From contig OZ241350.1 in assembly GCA_965200095.1 (NCBI GenBank), forward strand, positions 186,001-250,000: 64,000 nt of DNA, given 5' to 3'. Origin of the DNA: JANQOH01 sp965200095. GTDB taxonomy: Bacteria > Pseudomonadota > Alphaproteobacteria > UBA7887. A program made the position numbers and the translations under genes. The notes beneath the pieces were generated by a model, which ran no database searches, was not told where the DNA came from, and saw only the letters and a list, made by a program, of their open reading frames with translations. Below, in pieces: positions 47,758 through 55,302 of this stretch (the stretch's first letter is position 1; each line of letters begins with the position of its first letter).

Positions 47758-48789
47758 TCAGGACGCGGCCGCCGGCTCGAGGGCGGCCTTTTCGGCTTCG
47801 GTGAAGAACGGGTCGGCATGGCAATCGCTTCGCGCCAGCCCGCGCGAGACCAGCAGGGCGGTCGCCGCCTCGACCATCGCCGGAGGGCCTGCGACATAGG
47901 CTTTGGCGCCGTCGAAGGCGGCGTGGTCCGCCGCCAGCGCGTCGGTCGCCAGGCCGCGGCGATGGCCGGTCGCGCCCGGTTCGGCGAGCGTCGTTTCGAC
48001 ATGCAGGTTGGGGTGCGCGCGCGCGAGCGCCGCGAGTCTGTCGGTCGCGTAGAGGCCCGCCGCGTCGCGCGCCCCGAAATAGAGATGGATCGGTTGCGAC
48101 ATGCCGATCGAGAGCGCGGTCTCGACGATCGACAGGATCGGCGCGAGGCCGGTGGAGCCGGCGATGGCGAAGATCGGTCCGCGATGCTTGCGGCGCAGCT
48201 GCGCGTCGCCGAACGGTCCTTCGAGCGCGACCCTGTCGCCGCGCCGCAGCCCGTCGGCGACGAAGGCGCTCACCCTTCCGCCGGCGACGCGGCGGATGTG
48301 GAACTCGAGCTGCGGGTCGATCGGCCGGTTGGCCATGGAGAAATCGCGCGGCGGACAGCCCGCGAAGGTCAGTCTGGCGTATTGCCCTGCGGAAAACGCG
48401 AAGGGGCGCGGGTCCGCCGCCTCGAGGCGCAGCCGGCAGACCTCCGGCGCCGCCAGTTCGACATCGGCGACGAGGCAGGCGAGCTTGCGCACCGGGTGAC
48501 GCGCGACCTCGTCGGGGACGCGCCAGGCGACCTCGCAATCGGAGCGCGGCACGGCCCGGCAGGCGAGAATGGCGCCGCCCGCGCGCTCGGCGTCCGACAG
48601 CGCGACGCCCGCATAGGGCATCATCTCCACCTCGCCCGAAAACAGGTCCGACTTGCAGCTCCCGCACGTCCCCGACTGGCAGCTGCACGGATAGTCGATC
48701 CCCGCGAGGACCGCCGCGTCGAGGATCGTTTCGCCGTCGTCGACATCCACGGTCCGCCGGGCGTTGCGGACGGTGACCCGGTGCGCCAC
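47758..48789 (-). CDS. 2Fe-2S ferredoxin/FAD/NAD(P) oxidoreductase
   Basis: A 343-residue electron-transfer protein: N-terminal plant-type ferredoxin (residues ~1-95; Cys set in YPCSCQSGTCGSCKSD and AILACRAVP), FAD-binding barrel (~100-200; RDFSMANRP corresponds to the RxYS motif), and NAD-binding domain (~200-330; IAGSTGLAPILSIVE and a C-terminal AYVAGPPAMVE). This order matches reductases of ring-hydroxylating or multicomponent monooxygenases. No oxygenase terminal component is adjacent. It could serve the P450 at 29.4-30.8 kb, but nothing in the sequence links them. Followed by the hydrolase gene. Confidence 0.9.
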   Translation of the reverse strand: MAHRVTVRNARRTVDVDDGETILDAAVLAGIDYPCSCQSGTCGSCKSDLFSGEVEMMPYAGVALSDAERAGGAILACRAVPRSDCEVAWRVPDEVARHPVRKLACLVADVELAAPEVCRLRLEAADPRPFAFSAGQYARLTFAGCPPRDFSMANRPIDPQLEFHIRRVAGGRVSAFVADGLRRGDRVALEGPFGDAQLRRKHRGPIFAIAGSTGLAPILSIVETALSIGMSQPIHLYFGARDAAGLYATDRLAALARAHPNLHVETTLAEPGATGHRRGLATDALAADHAAFDGAKAYVAGPPAMVEAATALLVSRGLARSDCHADPFFTEAEKAALEPAAAS

Positions 48790-48896
48790 CGGCGACCTCC
48801 CTCAGCTCTTCGCGACAGGATTTGCGACGGTGCGAAAATAAGAGGGGCGACGCCCGGATCAAGCCGAATCGGGGGAGAGCGGGCTGCGCCGGGGCG

Positions 48897-49769
48897 TCAC
48901 TTCCCCGCATCCGCGCGCCACGTGAGATCGACGCCGAAGAATTCGGCGAAACGGCGGTTGTAGGCGTCGTCGTCGAGCGCGCTCATGGCGATGTAATCCT
49001 CGTCGGAAACGCCGGGCCGCCGGGCCGCGAATTCCGACCCCAGGCCGCGCATCCAGCGCAGTTTCGCGTCGCGCGTCGTCACCGCCTCGAATATCGCGGC
49101 GGCGATCTCCTCCGGCGGCGTCGCGCGGCCGACGGTCGCGACATAGAAGCGCCCGCCCTTGCGCATCGCCTGGCGATAGGGCGAGGCGCGGTCGTAATGC
49201 ACGGGGGTGTTCCCGAATATCGCGGTCCCCGTCACGCCGGGTTCGACAATGACCACGCGAATGCCGAACGGCGCGACTTCGAGAGCGAGCGACTCGCTGA
49301 ACGCCTCGACGGCGAATTTGGAGGCGCAATAGGCGGCCTGGTTGATCGCCGCGACGCGGCCGAGGATCGACGACAGGTTGACGATCGCGCCGCGCCCGCG
49401 GGCGCGCATTCCCGGCAGCGCCGCCTGGCACAGCCGCACCGGCCCCCAGTAATTGGTCTCGAAAAGCGCCCGGTGCTCGGCTTCCGGATAGGTCTCCGCG
49501 GGACATGCGTTCGACAGGCCGGCATTGTTGACGAGCACGTCGATGCGGCCTTCGGTCGCCTCGATATCGTCCATCGCCGCGCGAATCGAGGCGGCGTCGG
49601 TGACGTCGAGGGTCACCGCGCGGATCGGCGCGCCGTCGATGTCGGGGAAGGGCGCGGCGCGTTCCGGGCACCGCATCGCGGCGACCACGCGGAAGCCGTT
49701 CCTGGCGAAATGGATGGCGGCCGCGCGGCCGATGCCGGTGCTGGTCCCGGTGATGAGGCAGACATCCAT
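48897..49769 (-). CDS. Short-chain dehydrogenase/reductase
   Basis: A 290-residue classical SDR. Cofactor loop TGTSTGIGRAAA, then LDVTD, LVNNAGLSNACPAETYPEAE, catalytic Ser in NLSSILGRVAA and Tyr-x3-Lys in YCASKFAVEAFSESLA. The C-terminus has an extra ~40 residues (RRPGVSDEDYIAMSALDDDA) common in this subgroup. Substrate not predictable. The ATG at 49769 was chosen over longer upstream frames because it begins directly at the cofactor strand (MDVCLITGTSTG). Confidence 0.9.
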   Translation of the reverse strand: MDVCLITGTSTGIGRAAAIHFARNGFRVVAAMRCPERAAPFPDIDGAPIRAVTLDVTDAASIRAAMDDIEATEGRIDVLVNNAGLSNACPAETYPEAEHRALFETNYWGPVRLCQAALPGMRARGRGAIVNLSSILGRVAAINQAAYCASKFAVEAFSESLALEVAPFGIRVVIVEPGVTGTAIFGNTPVHYDRASPYRQAMRKGGRFYVATVGRATPPEEIAAAIFEAVTTRDAKLRWMRGLGSEFAARRPGVSDEDYIAMSALDDDAYNRRFAEFFGVDLTWRADAGK

Positions 49770-49876
49770 GGCGAGGCCCCCGTTCGGCGCCCGGCGTCGG
49801 CGATGTGCTTCGGGCCGCCGCAGCATACCCCGGAAGCGCGCCGGCGCATCGGGAACCGCCTCCGCTCCTGTGCGGG

Positions 49877-50455
49877 TCAGCCTCCGGCGGCGAGAACGGC
49901 GACGACCGCCGCCGCCGCGGCGGCGGCCAGGACCAGGCTCGCGCGGCGACGCCCCGGCGTCGTCCACGGCTTGTAGCGGAAGACGCGCCCGGTCAGGGTT
50001 CCCGTCACGGCATGGGCGCGGAGCGGCGACCCCGGCGCCGCCGGGCCGAGCGCCTCGCTCTCGAAATCGAGCTTTCCGGACGTCTCGGCCAGCACGGAGT
50101 CATCCACACAAATGCCGCCGGGTTCGGCGCGCGCGCACAGCGCCGCCGCACCGGCCGCCGAGGCGCCGACGCCAATCCGGTAGCGGTAGCGCGGCGCGCC
50201 CGCCGGCAGGTCCCGCATCGCCGCTTCGAGGTCGTATTGCACCCGCAACGCGGCGCCGAGCGCCCGCGCCGGAGAGGCGAAGTCCACGGCGGCGCGGTCG
50301 TCTTCGAACGCCGCGGCGCGCCCCCCCGCCTGGGCGACGCGCGTGAGCAGAACCTTGCGGCATGTGTCGGCGAGACGCTCCGACGCGCCGGAGTCCGCCG
50401 CTTCCGCCGCCAGCCGCGCGCGGGGTTCGCGCCGCGCCGCGCCGAAGAGGCGCAT
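49877..50455 (-). CDS. Degenerate class III cyclase-like protein with C-terminal membrane anchor
   Basis: A 192-residue protein resembling the second half of a class III adenylate/guanylate cyclase domain: VDFASPARALGAALRVQYDL, RYRIGVGASAAG, ALCARAEPGGICVDDSVLAE and LDFESEALGPAAPGSPLRAH match the cyclase order RIG..G, AR.eaLA.pGgI.vs, L..F. The N-terminal part with the first metal-binding Asp and the substrate pocket is missing or unrecognisable, so catalysis is unlikely. A hydrophobic segment (~170-190, SLVLAAAAAAAVVAVLAAGG) ends the protein, so it is tail-anchored. A pseudo-cyclase regulator or decayed enzyme are both possible. Lies 9 bases after the dehydrogenase. Confidence 0.65.
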   Translation of the reverse strand: MRLFGAARREPRARLAAEAADSGASERLADTCRKVLLTRVAQAGGRAAAFEDDRAAVDFASPARALGAALRVQYDLEAAMRDLPAGAPRYRYRIGVGASAAGAAALCARAEPGGICVDDSVLAETSGKLDFESEALGPAAPGSPLRAHAVTGTLTGRVFRYKPWTTPGRRRASLVLAAAAAAAVVAVLAAGG

Positions 50456-50464
50456 GACGGGCCG

Positions 50465-51481
50465 TCAGTAACGGATGCAGATCTTGCCGTAATGCCGGCC
50501 CTGCGGCAACGCCGCCAGCGCCTCCGGCGCCTCGTCGAACTCCCACACCCGGTCGTCGATCTGCGGCGCAAGGCCGTTGCGGTCGATCGCCGCGACCATG
50601 TTCTCGAACATGTCGCGGTTGCCGACGGTGATGCCCTTGAGGTCGATGTCGCGGGTGACCACGAGTCCGAGATTGACTTCGGCGCGCGCCCCCGACAGCA
50701 CCCCGATCATGGCAAGCGTTCCGCCGACCCGCACGGCGCGCAGGGACTGTTCGAGCGTGCCGGCGCCGCCCACCTCGACCACCAGGTCGACTCCCCGGCC
50801 CGCGGCGAAGGCGCGCGCGGCGCGGCCCCATTCGGCGTCCGCGCGATAGTCGACGACGAGATCGGCGCCGAGCGCCTCGACACGCGCGCACTTTTCGGCG
50901 CTCCCCGATGTCGCAACGACGCGCGCGCCGTGCATCCGCGCGAACTGGAGGGCGAACAGCGATACGCCGCCGGTCCCCTGCACGAGCACCGTGTCGCCGG
51001 CCTTCACGCCGCCGGTTTCGACCACCGCGTTCCACGCCGTGAGCGCCGCGCAGGGCAGGGTGGCGGCGGCGAGCGCGTCCCACCCCGCCGGCGCCTTGAC
51101 GACTCCGCGCTCGTCCAGCGCCATGAACCGCTGCAACACGCCGTCGCGCGGCCCGCCGAGCACTCCCGACCCGTATTCCTCCCTGAGGGGGCCGGCGATC
51201 CAGCTCTGGGAAAAGCAGGGGCATACGAGATCGCCCACCGCGACCCGCGACACCTCGGCGCCGACCGCGACGACCTCTCCGGCGCCGTCGGAAACCGGGA
51301 CGATCGGCAGTTCGCCCGACCGGGCACCGTAGCCCCGCTGCAACATCACGTGGTCGCGATAGTTCAGCGAGGCCGCCTGCATCCGCACCAGGACCTCCGT
51401 CGGCCCGGGTTCGGGCGCCGGACGCTCGCATGCGACCAGATGGTCGAGCCCCCAGGCGTCGCGCATCTCGAATGCCTTCAT
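50465..51481 (-). CDS. MDR-superfamily NAD(P)-dependent alcohol dehydrogenase / quinone-reductase-like
   Basis: A 338-residue medium-chain dehydrogenase/reductase: N-terminal GroES-like fold (SLNYRDHVMLQRGYG, VPVSDGAGEVVAVGAEVSRV) and Rossmann domain (VLVQGTGGVSLFALQFARMHGARVVATSG). The YRDHVML segment has no catalytic Cys or His zinc ligands in the usual place, so it belongs with zinc-independent members. Substrate unknown. ATG at 51481 chosen because it gives MKAFEMRDAWGLDHLV; a longer frame exists but runs into the spacer. Same strand as the preceding and following small genes. Confidence 0.9.
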   Translation of the reverse strand: MKAFEMRDAWGLDHLVACERPAPEPGPTEVLVRMQAASLNYRDHVMLQRGYGARSGELPIVPVSDGAGEVVAVGAEVSRVAVGDLVCPCFSQSWIAGPLREEYGSGVLGGPRDGVLQRFMALDERGVVKAPAGWDALAAATLPCAALTAWNAVVETGGVKAGDTVLVQGTGGVSLFALQFARMHGARVVATSGSAEKCARVEALGADLVVDYRADAEWGRAARAFAAGRGVDLVVEVGGAGTLEQSLRAVRVGGTLAMIGVLSGARAEVNLGLVVTRDIDLKGITVGNRDMFENMVAAIDRNGLAPQIDDRVWEFDEAPEALAALPQGRHYGKICIRY

Positions 51482-51503
51482 GCCGCGCTCTCCCTCGCGT
51501 CGC

Positions 51504-51926
51504 TCACAGGTCGTCGGGATTGCCCGGCGCCATCTCGCCGAACGAAACGATCCGCCCGCCATCGTCGACGAACGTCACCGACTCGTCCTCGCGAACGACC
51601 GCCACGCAGGAATCGACCCATCGATAATTTGTCCAGTCGACGCACAATTTGCCCTCGTCGGTCACCCACCAGCGGCCGTCGGACCGGTCGGTCCTGCGGT
51701 TGACGCCGCGCAGTTCCGCCCGGACGCGCCCCTGGCTCGAATGGAACATGGAAAACTCGCTCCCGGCGCGCGGGTCGAAGCCGAAGACCGTGTTTCCGGC
51801 AAGCAGCTCGACGACCTCCTCGCGGTCGAGCGTGCGCGGCCGGGCGTCGGCGTCGCCCGCCGCAGCGAGAGCGGCCAGCGCAACGAACGATGCAACGCAG
51901 CGCAAGCGCGGAAACGGCCGGCGCAT
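51504..51926 (-). CDS. Small secreted protein, DUF995-like, hypothetical
   Basis: A 140-residue exported protein with signal peptide RPFPRLRCVASFVALAALAA. The mature part (ELLAGNTVFGFDP, EFSMFHSSQGRVRAELRG, DGRWWVTDEGKLCVDWTN) resembles the DUF995-type small secreted proteins of Alphaproteobacteria, in which conserved Trp and Cys residues form a small beta barrel; identification is tentative. The first ATG giving a normal signal is at 51926; a longer frame up to 52016 would add a non-signal extension overlapping the STAS-like stop. Confidence 0.65.
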   Translation of the reverse strand: MRRPFPRLRCVASFVALAALAAAGDADARPRTLDREEVVELLAGNTVFGFDPRAGSEFSMFHSSQGRVRAELRGVNRRTDRSDGRWWVTDEGKLCVDWTNYRWVDSCVAVVREDESVTFVDDGGRIVSFGEMAPGNPDDL

Positions 51927-52012
51927 CCCGTCATGGCTGCGCAACCTTTTGCCGGCGCGTGTCGCACGCGCCATCTTCGGGGAACCCTCGCCGTGCGTGA
52001 ACAATGGGGTCG

Positions 52013-52366
52013 TCATGCGCCGGGGTTCCCGTTTCCAAGCCCGGTCCGTTGCTCGATGGCGCGGTCGATCAGCCCGCTCACGGTCGGATCGACGTTCAGC
52101 ATTTTCACTCGCGTCATGAACGCCGTCGGCCCCATCTCCACGAACAGGCGCCCGAAAACCTCGTCGGCGAAGCCGCTGGAGAACACGGCCACGCCCTTGA
52201 AGTCCAGCGTGACCGAACGGTTCTCGCCCAGCAAATTCCCGATCATGGCCCGGACGCGCTTCCCGCCCCGACGGGAACCGAACGCGGTTCGCGCCATCCC
52301 GTTCATGTCGAAGACCGGATCCCCGTCGTTCTCCGACGCGCGTTCGATCCGTCCGCTCCCGCCCAT
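52013..52366 (-). CDS. STAS-like (DUF4325) protein
   Basis: A 117-residue protein with the STAS-like domain: VTLDFKGVAVFSSGFADEVF, GRLFVEMGPTAFMTRVKML and VDPTVSGLIDRAIEQR. Such proteins are anti-sigma-factor antagonist-like or regulatory partners, sometimes next to histidine-kinase-like ATPases, none of which is here. The ATG at 52366 follows the NosR-like stop by 10 bases; a later start (MNGMARTAFGSR) is possible. Function unknown; likely co-transcribed with the NosR-like gene. Confidence 0.75.
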   Translation of the reverse strand: MGGSGRIERASENDGDPVFDMNGMARTAFGSRRGGKRVRAMIGNLLGENRSVTLDFKGVAVFSSGFADEVFGRLFVEMGPTAFMTRVKMLNVDPTVSGLIDRAIEQRTGLGNGNPGA

Positions 52367-52376
52367 AAGCGACCGC

Positions 52377-54581
52377 TCAATTCCCCGCGGAGGCCGCGCC
52401 GGCGGCGAGCGCGCCGCCGACCGCCGGCGCGGACCGCGCGCCCCGCCTCGCGCGCACCAGCGGCGGGCACACATGCTCGTCGTGGTAGAGCGCCTGGCAA
52501 TCGAGGCAATAGAAACATTCGCTCATTCTGATGCGCCCGCCGGGATCGATGGCGCCGATGGGGCAGCGCCGCGAACACAACTGGCAAGGCGACCCGCATT
52601 CGGCGCGCCGCTTGAGGAAATTGGCGACGCGCAGCTTGCCGGCGACCGCCATCGCCGCGCCGAGGGGGCACAGGAAGCGGCAGAAGAAGCGCTCCACGAC
52701 CAGACCCGCCGCAAGCAGCGCCGCGGCGTAGAGCACATAGGGCCAGGCGCGGTCGAAATGCAGCGAAATGGCCGTCTTGAACGGCTCCACCTCCGCCGCC
52801 TCATTCGCCATCGTCATGGAGTGGAAGGACAGGCCGACGAGAACGGCGAGCACGACATATTTCACCGGCCACAGCAGGCGATGGGCGCGGTGGCCCAGCT
52901 CGATCTGGCGCAGGCCGAGCGCCTGCGCCGCCTTGCCCAGCAATTCCTGAAGCGCGCCGAAGGGGCACAGCCAGCCGCAGAAAATCCCGCGCCCGAACAG
53001 GAAGAACGTCGCCGCGGCGAACAGGGCGATCGCAACGATGAGGGGGTCGGAGAGGAACACCGCAAGCCCCTCGCCATGGACGGCGGACTGCAACCACGTC
53101 AATATGTTGACGACCGTCAGCTGCGCCCCCGCCGTCCATCCCAGCCAGCCGACGACGAAGGCGAGGAAGGCGATGCGCGTCCAGCGCAGCAGCGCGGGGC
53201 GCCGCGCCAGCGCGTCCATGCGCGCCAGGATGACGCACAGCGCGCCGAGCATTACGGCGAGGATGGCGAGGTTGACGCCCTGGGTGCGCCACGCCGCCAT
53301 CCATGCGGGCTGCGACCGGTCGAGGGCGAGGTCGTCGAGGCCGCTCGGCATGAGCACGAACTCGTCGGGCAGCGCGTAGTCGAGCCGGAACGCCGCCCGG
53401 TCCGCGCCGTCCGCGCTTTCCACCGCGACTTCCAGCGACCAGGGCTTCACCGGGTCGACGCCGCTTTCGGCGGGGATCCAGAACAGCCCGATCTCGGCGA
53501 ATTTCGGCTTGTCGGCCCCGTGCAGGAAGCCGAGATAGCGGTAGTTGTCCTTGCTCAGCTCATGGGCCGCGCCGTCCTGGAGCAGGCGCAACCGCTTGAA
53601 CGGACCGCTCGAGATGCGCTTCTCCCCGTCGATCGAATAGGGGCCGACGCTCATCAGCCCGAGCATCAGATTGTTGGGGTCGCGTCCGCTCACGAACAGG
53701 TCGTACCACTTGTCGCCGAGCAGGTTGCGGCCGATGGTCGGGGTCATGACCGGACCCGCATAGAGATCGAGCAGCAGATCGTCGGGCCAGGCGGGGCCTG
53801 CGGGCGCGTTGTCGCGCTCATGCGCGTAGACGTAAAGGTCGCCCACGCCGCCCGATGCGGACAGGTCGGGGTCGGGGACGCCCGCCGCGGCCGCCCGGGC
53901 CTTGTCGATACGCAGGCGGCCGAGCGCGCCGTCCGCCGCCAGACTCGCGAAATCGGCGGGGCGGTAGCGGAGGATATCCAGCACCGGCTTGTCGTGCAGG
54001 CGGATGCCCCGGGCTTGCGCGACCAGCCGCGCGGCGCGCAGGATCGCTTCGTTGAACAGCACGGCGCTGATGGTTGCGGCGGAAATGCCGTCGACCGCGC
54101 CGGGCTCCTGCACGCGGTTGAGGCTGACCCGCAGCGGCGCCCGGATGTCGACCCCCGCATATTGCCTCGCGAAGCGCGGCACCAGGTCCTCGAGCATGAT
54201 GAGGTCGATGATCGGCTCGCGGTGTTCGACGACGCGCACGCCGCCCAGGGTCCCGTCGAGCCGCAGACCCACCGCGATGAGGAACTCCAGCGACGAAAAG
54301 CCCAGCGATTCGGTCACGTCGCGGGTGACGAAGACATAGCCCTGCAAGACCCCCGCCGAATAGACGGGCGCGGCCGGCGGGTCGGCCTCCAGCGGCTTGA
54401 CCTCGTCGGCGCCGGCGAACAGCTGTCGCGCCAGGCCGAGGGTGAGCCAGTCGGCCCCCAGCCCGGGGTCCGTCCACGTCGCCAGCGGCACGGGAGGCGC
54501 CTCGTCGCCGGGGGCGGCTGCGGCCGCGGCGACCGACGCCAGCGCGCCCAGGGCGAGCGCCCGGACGTATCGCCATCGCAT
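52377..54581 (-). CDS. NosR/NirI-family flavo-iron-sulfur membrane protein, orphan
   Basis: A 734-residue inner-membrane protein. The signal-anchor MRWRYVRALALGALASVAAA is followed by a periplasmic FMN-binding domain (~75-200) with AVDGISAATISAVLFNE (covalent-FMN Ser/Thr region), a beta-rich middle, then 5-6 membrane spans (~410-660) carrying CGWLCPFG and CRFLCPLG CX3CP motifs and two ferredoxin-type [4Fe-4S] sites, CGSPCQLCSRRCPIG and CFYCLDC. NosR donates electrons to nitrous oxide reductase, but no nosZ, nosD, nosF or nosY is present here. The function may be another flavin- and Fe-S-dependent membrane electron transfer. Probably co-transcribed with the STAS-like gene. Confidence 0.88.
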   Translation of the reverse strand: MRWRYVRALALGALASVAAAAAAPGDEAPPVPLATWTDPGLGADWLTLGLARQLFAGADEVKPLEADPPAAPVYSAGVLQGYVFVTRDVTESLGFSSLEFLIAVGLRLDGTLGGVRVVEHREPIIDLIMLEDLVPRFARQYAGVDIRAPLRVSLNRVQEPGAVDGISAATISAVLFNEAILRAARLVAQARGIRLHDKPVLDILRYRPADFASLAADGALGRLRIDKARAAAAGVPDPDLSASGGVGDLYVYAHERDNAPAGPAWPDDLLLDLYAGPVMTPTIGRNLLGDKWYDLFVSGRDPNNLMLGLMSVGPYSIDGEKRISSGPFKRLRLLQDGAAHELSKDNYRYLGFLHGADKPKFAEIGLFWIPAESGVDPVKPWSLEVAVESADGADRAAFRLDYALPDEFVLMPSGLDDLALDRSQPAWMAAWRTQGVNLAILAVMLGALCVILARMDALARRPALLRWTRIAFLAFVVGWLGWTAGAQLTVVNILTWLQSAVHGEGLAVFLSDPLIVAIALFAAATFFLFGRGIFCGWLCPFGALQELLGKAAQALGLRQIELGHRAHRLLWPVKYVVLAVLVGLSFHSMTMANEAAEVEPFKTAISLHFDRAWPYVLYAAALLAAGLVVERFFCRFLCPLGAAMAVAGKLRVANFLKRRAECGSPCQLCSRRCPIGAIDPGGRIRMSECFYCLDCQALYHDEHVCPPLVRARRGARSAPAVGGALAAGAASAGN

Positions 54582-54653
54582 CGTCGCCCCCTGCCCCGCG
54601 CGCGGGCGAGGCGCCGGCGACGGGAGCCGCGTCCGGGGCCGGCCGCGGGCGCG

Positions 54654-55001
54654 TCAGGCGTTCGTCGTTTCGACTTTCCTGGACTCGAACAGGGCGGTCA
54701 GCTCGCCCGACTCGTACATCTCGCGGATGATGTCGGCGCCGCCGACGAACTCCTTGTCGACATAGAGCTGCGGGATCGTGGGCCAGTTGCTGAACTCCTT
54801 GATCCCCTGCCGGATTTTCGGCTCGGTCAGCACGTCGACGCTCTTGAACTTGACGCCGAGGTGGCTCAGCACCTGCACCGCCAGCGCCGAGAAGCCGCAT
54901 TGCGGAAAGATCGGCGTGCCCTTCATGAACAGCACGACCGGGCTGGATTCGATTTCGGTCCGAATGCGCTCGAAAACCGGGTTCGCGCTGTCGGTGTCCA
55001 T
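54654..55001 (-). CDS. grxD: Monothiol glutaredoxin, Grx4 family
   Basis: A 115-residue monothiol glutaredoxin with CGFS active site in MKGTPIFPQCGFSALAVQVL, the glutathione-binding WPTIPQLYV and GGADIIREMYESGEL. It binds a [2Fe-2S] cluster with BolA and acts in Fe-S trafficking and iron sensing. BolA is encoded 61 bases upstream, the usual purL-bolA-grxD arrangement of Alphaproteobacteria. C-terminus FESRKVETTNA slightly longer than E. coli. Confidence 0.96.
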   Translation of the reverse strand: MDTDSANPVFERIRTEIESSPVVLFMKGTPIFPQCGFSALAVQVLSHLGVKFKSVDVLTEPKIRQGIKEFSNWPTIPQLYVDKEFVGGADIIREMYESGELTALFESRKVETTNA

Positions 55002-55062
55002 GTCGGTCTCCCCAGGGTTGCGTAACAGACTGCGTTCAAGGCCGGCGCCCGCCCGGCGGCGG

Positions 55063-55302
55063 TCAGGCGTCTTCCGGCGCCGAGGTCTGGATGGCGAGGG
55101 CGTGCAGCGCGGCGCCTACGTTCCCTTGCAGCGCCCGATACACCATCTGATGCTGCTGCACCCGCGTCTTGCCGCGAAACGTCGGCGACACCACATAGGC
55201 GGCGTAATGGTCGCCGTCGCCGCGCAAGTCCTCGAGGCGCACTTCGGCGTCCGGAATGCCGGCGCGTATCAGCTGCTCGATCTCGCTCGCGTCCATCGCC
55301 AT
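55063..55302 (-). CDS. bolA: BolA family protein
   Basis: A 79-residue BolA/IbaG-type protein: EQLIRAGIPDAEVRLEDL at the N-terminus, YAAYVVSPTFRGKTRVQQHQ with the beta-hairpin and the His in MVYRALQGNVGAALHALAIQ used with the glutaredoxin cluster. Its start overlaps the purL 3' end by 34 bases on the same strand, so it is co-transcribed with purL. Partner of the grxD product. Confidence 0.93.
   Translation of the reverse strand: MAMDASEIEQLIRAGIPDAEVRLEDLRGDGDHYAAYVVSPTFRGKTRVQQHQMVYRALQGNVGAALHALAIQTSAPEDA

Noticed and set aside
52377..54581. Evidence for denitrification from the NosR-like gene
   Set aside because: No nitrous-oxide reductase or maturation gene is present in the window; NosR-like proteins occur in other settings.
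51480..55025. 1181-codon plus-strand frame antisense to the NosR-like gene and neighbours
   Set aside because: Same GC3 shadow effect; the opposite-strand genes have clear motifs.
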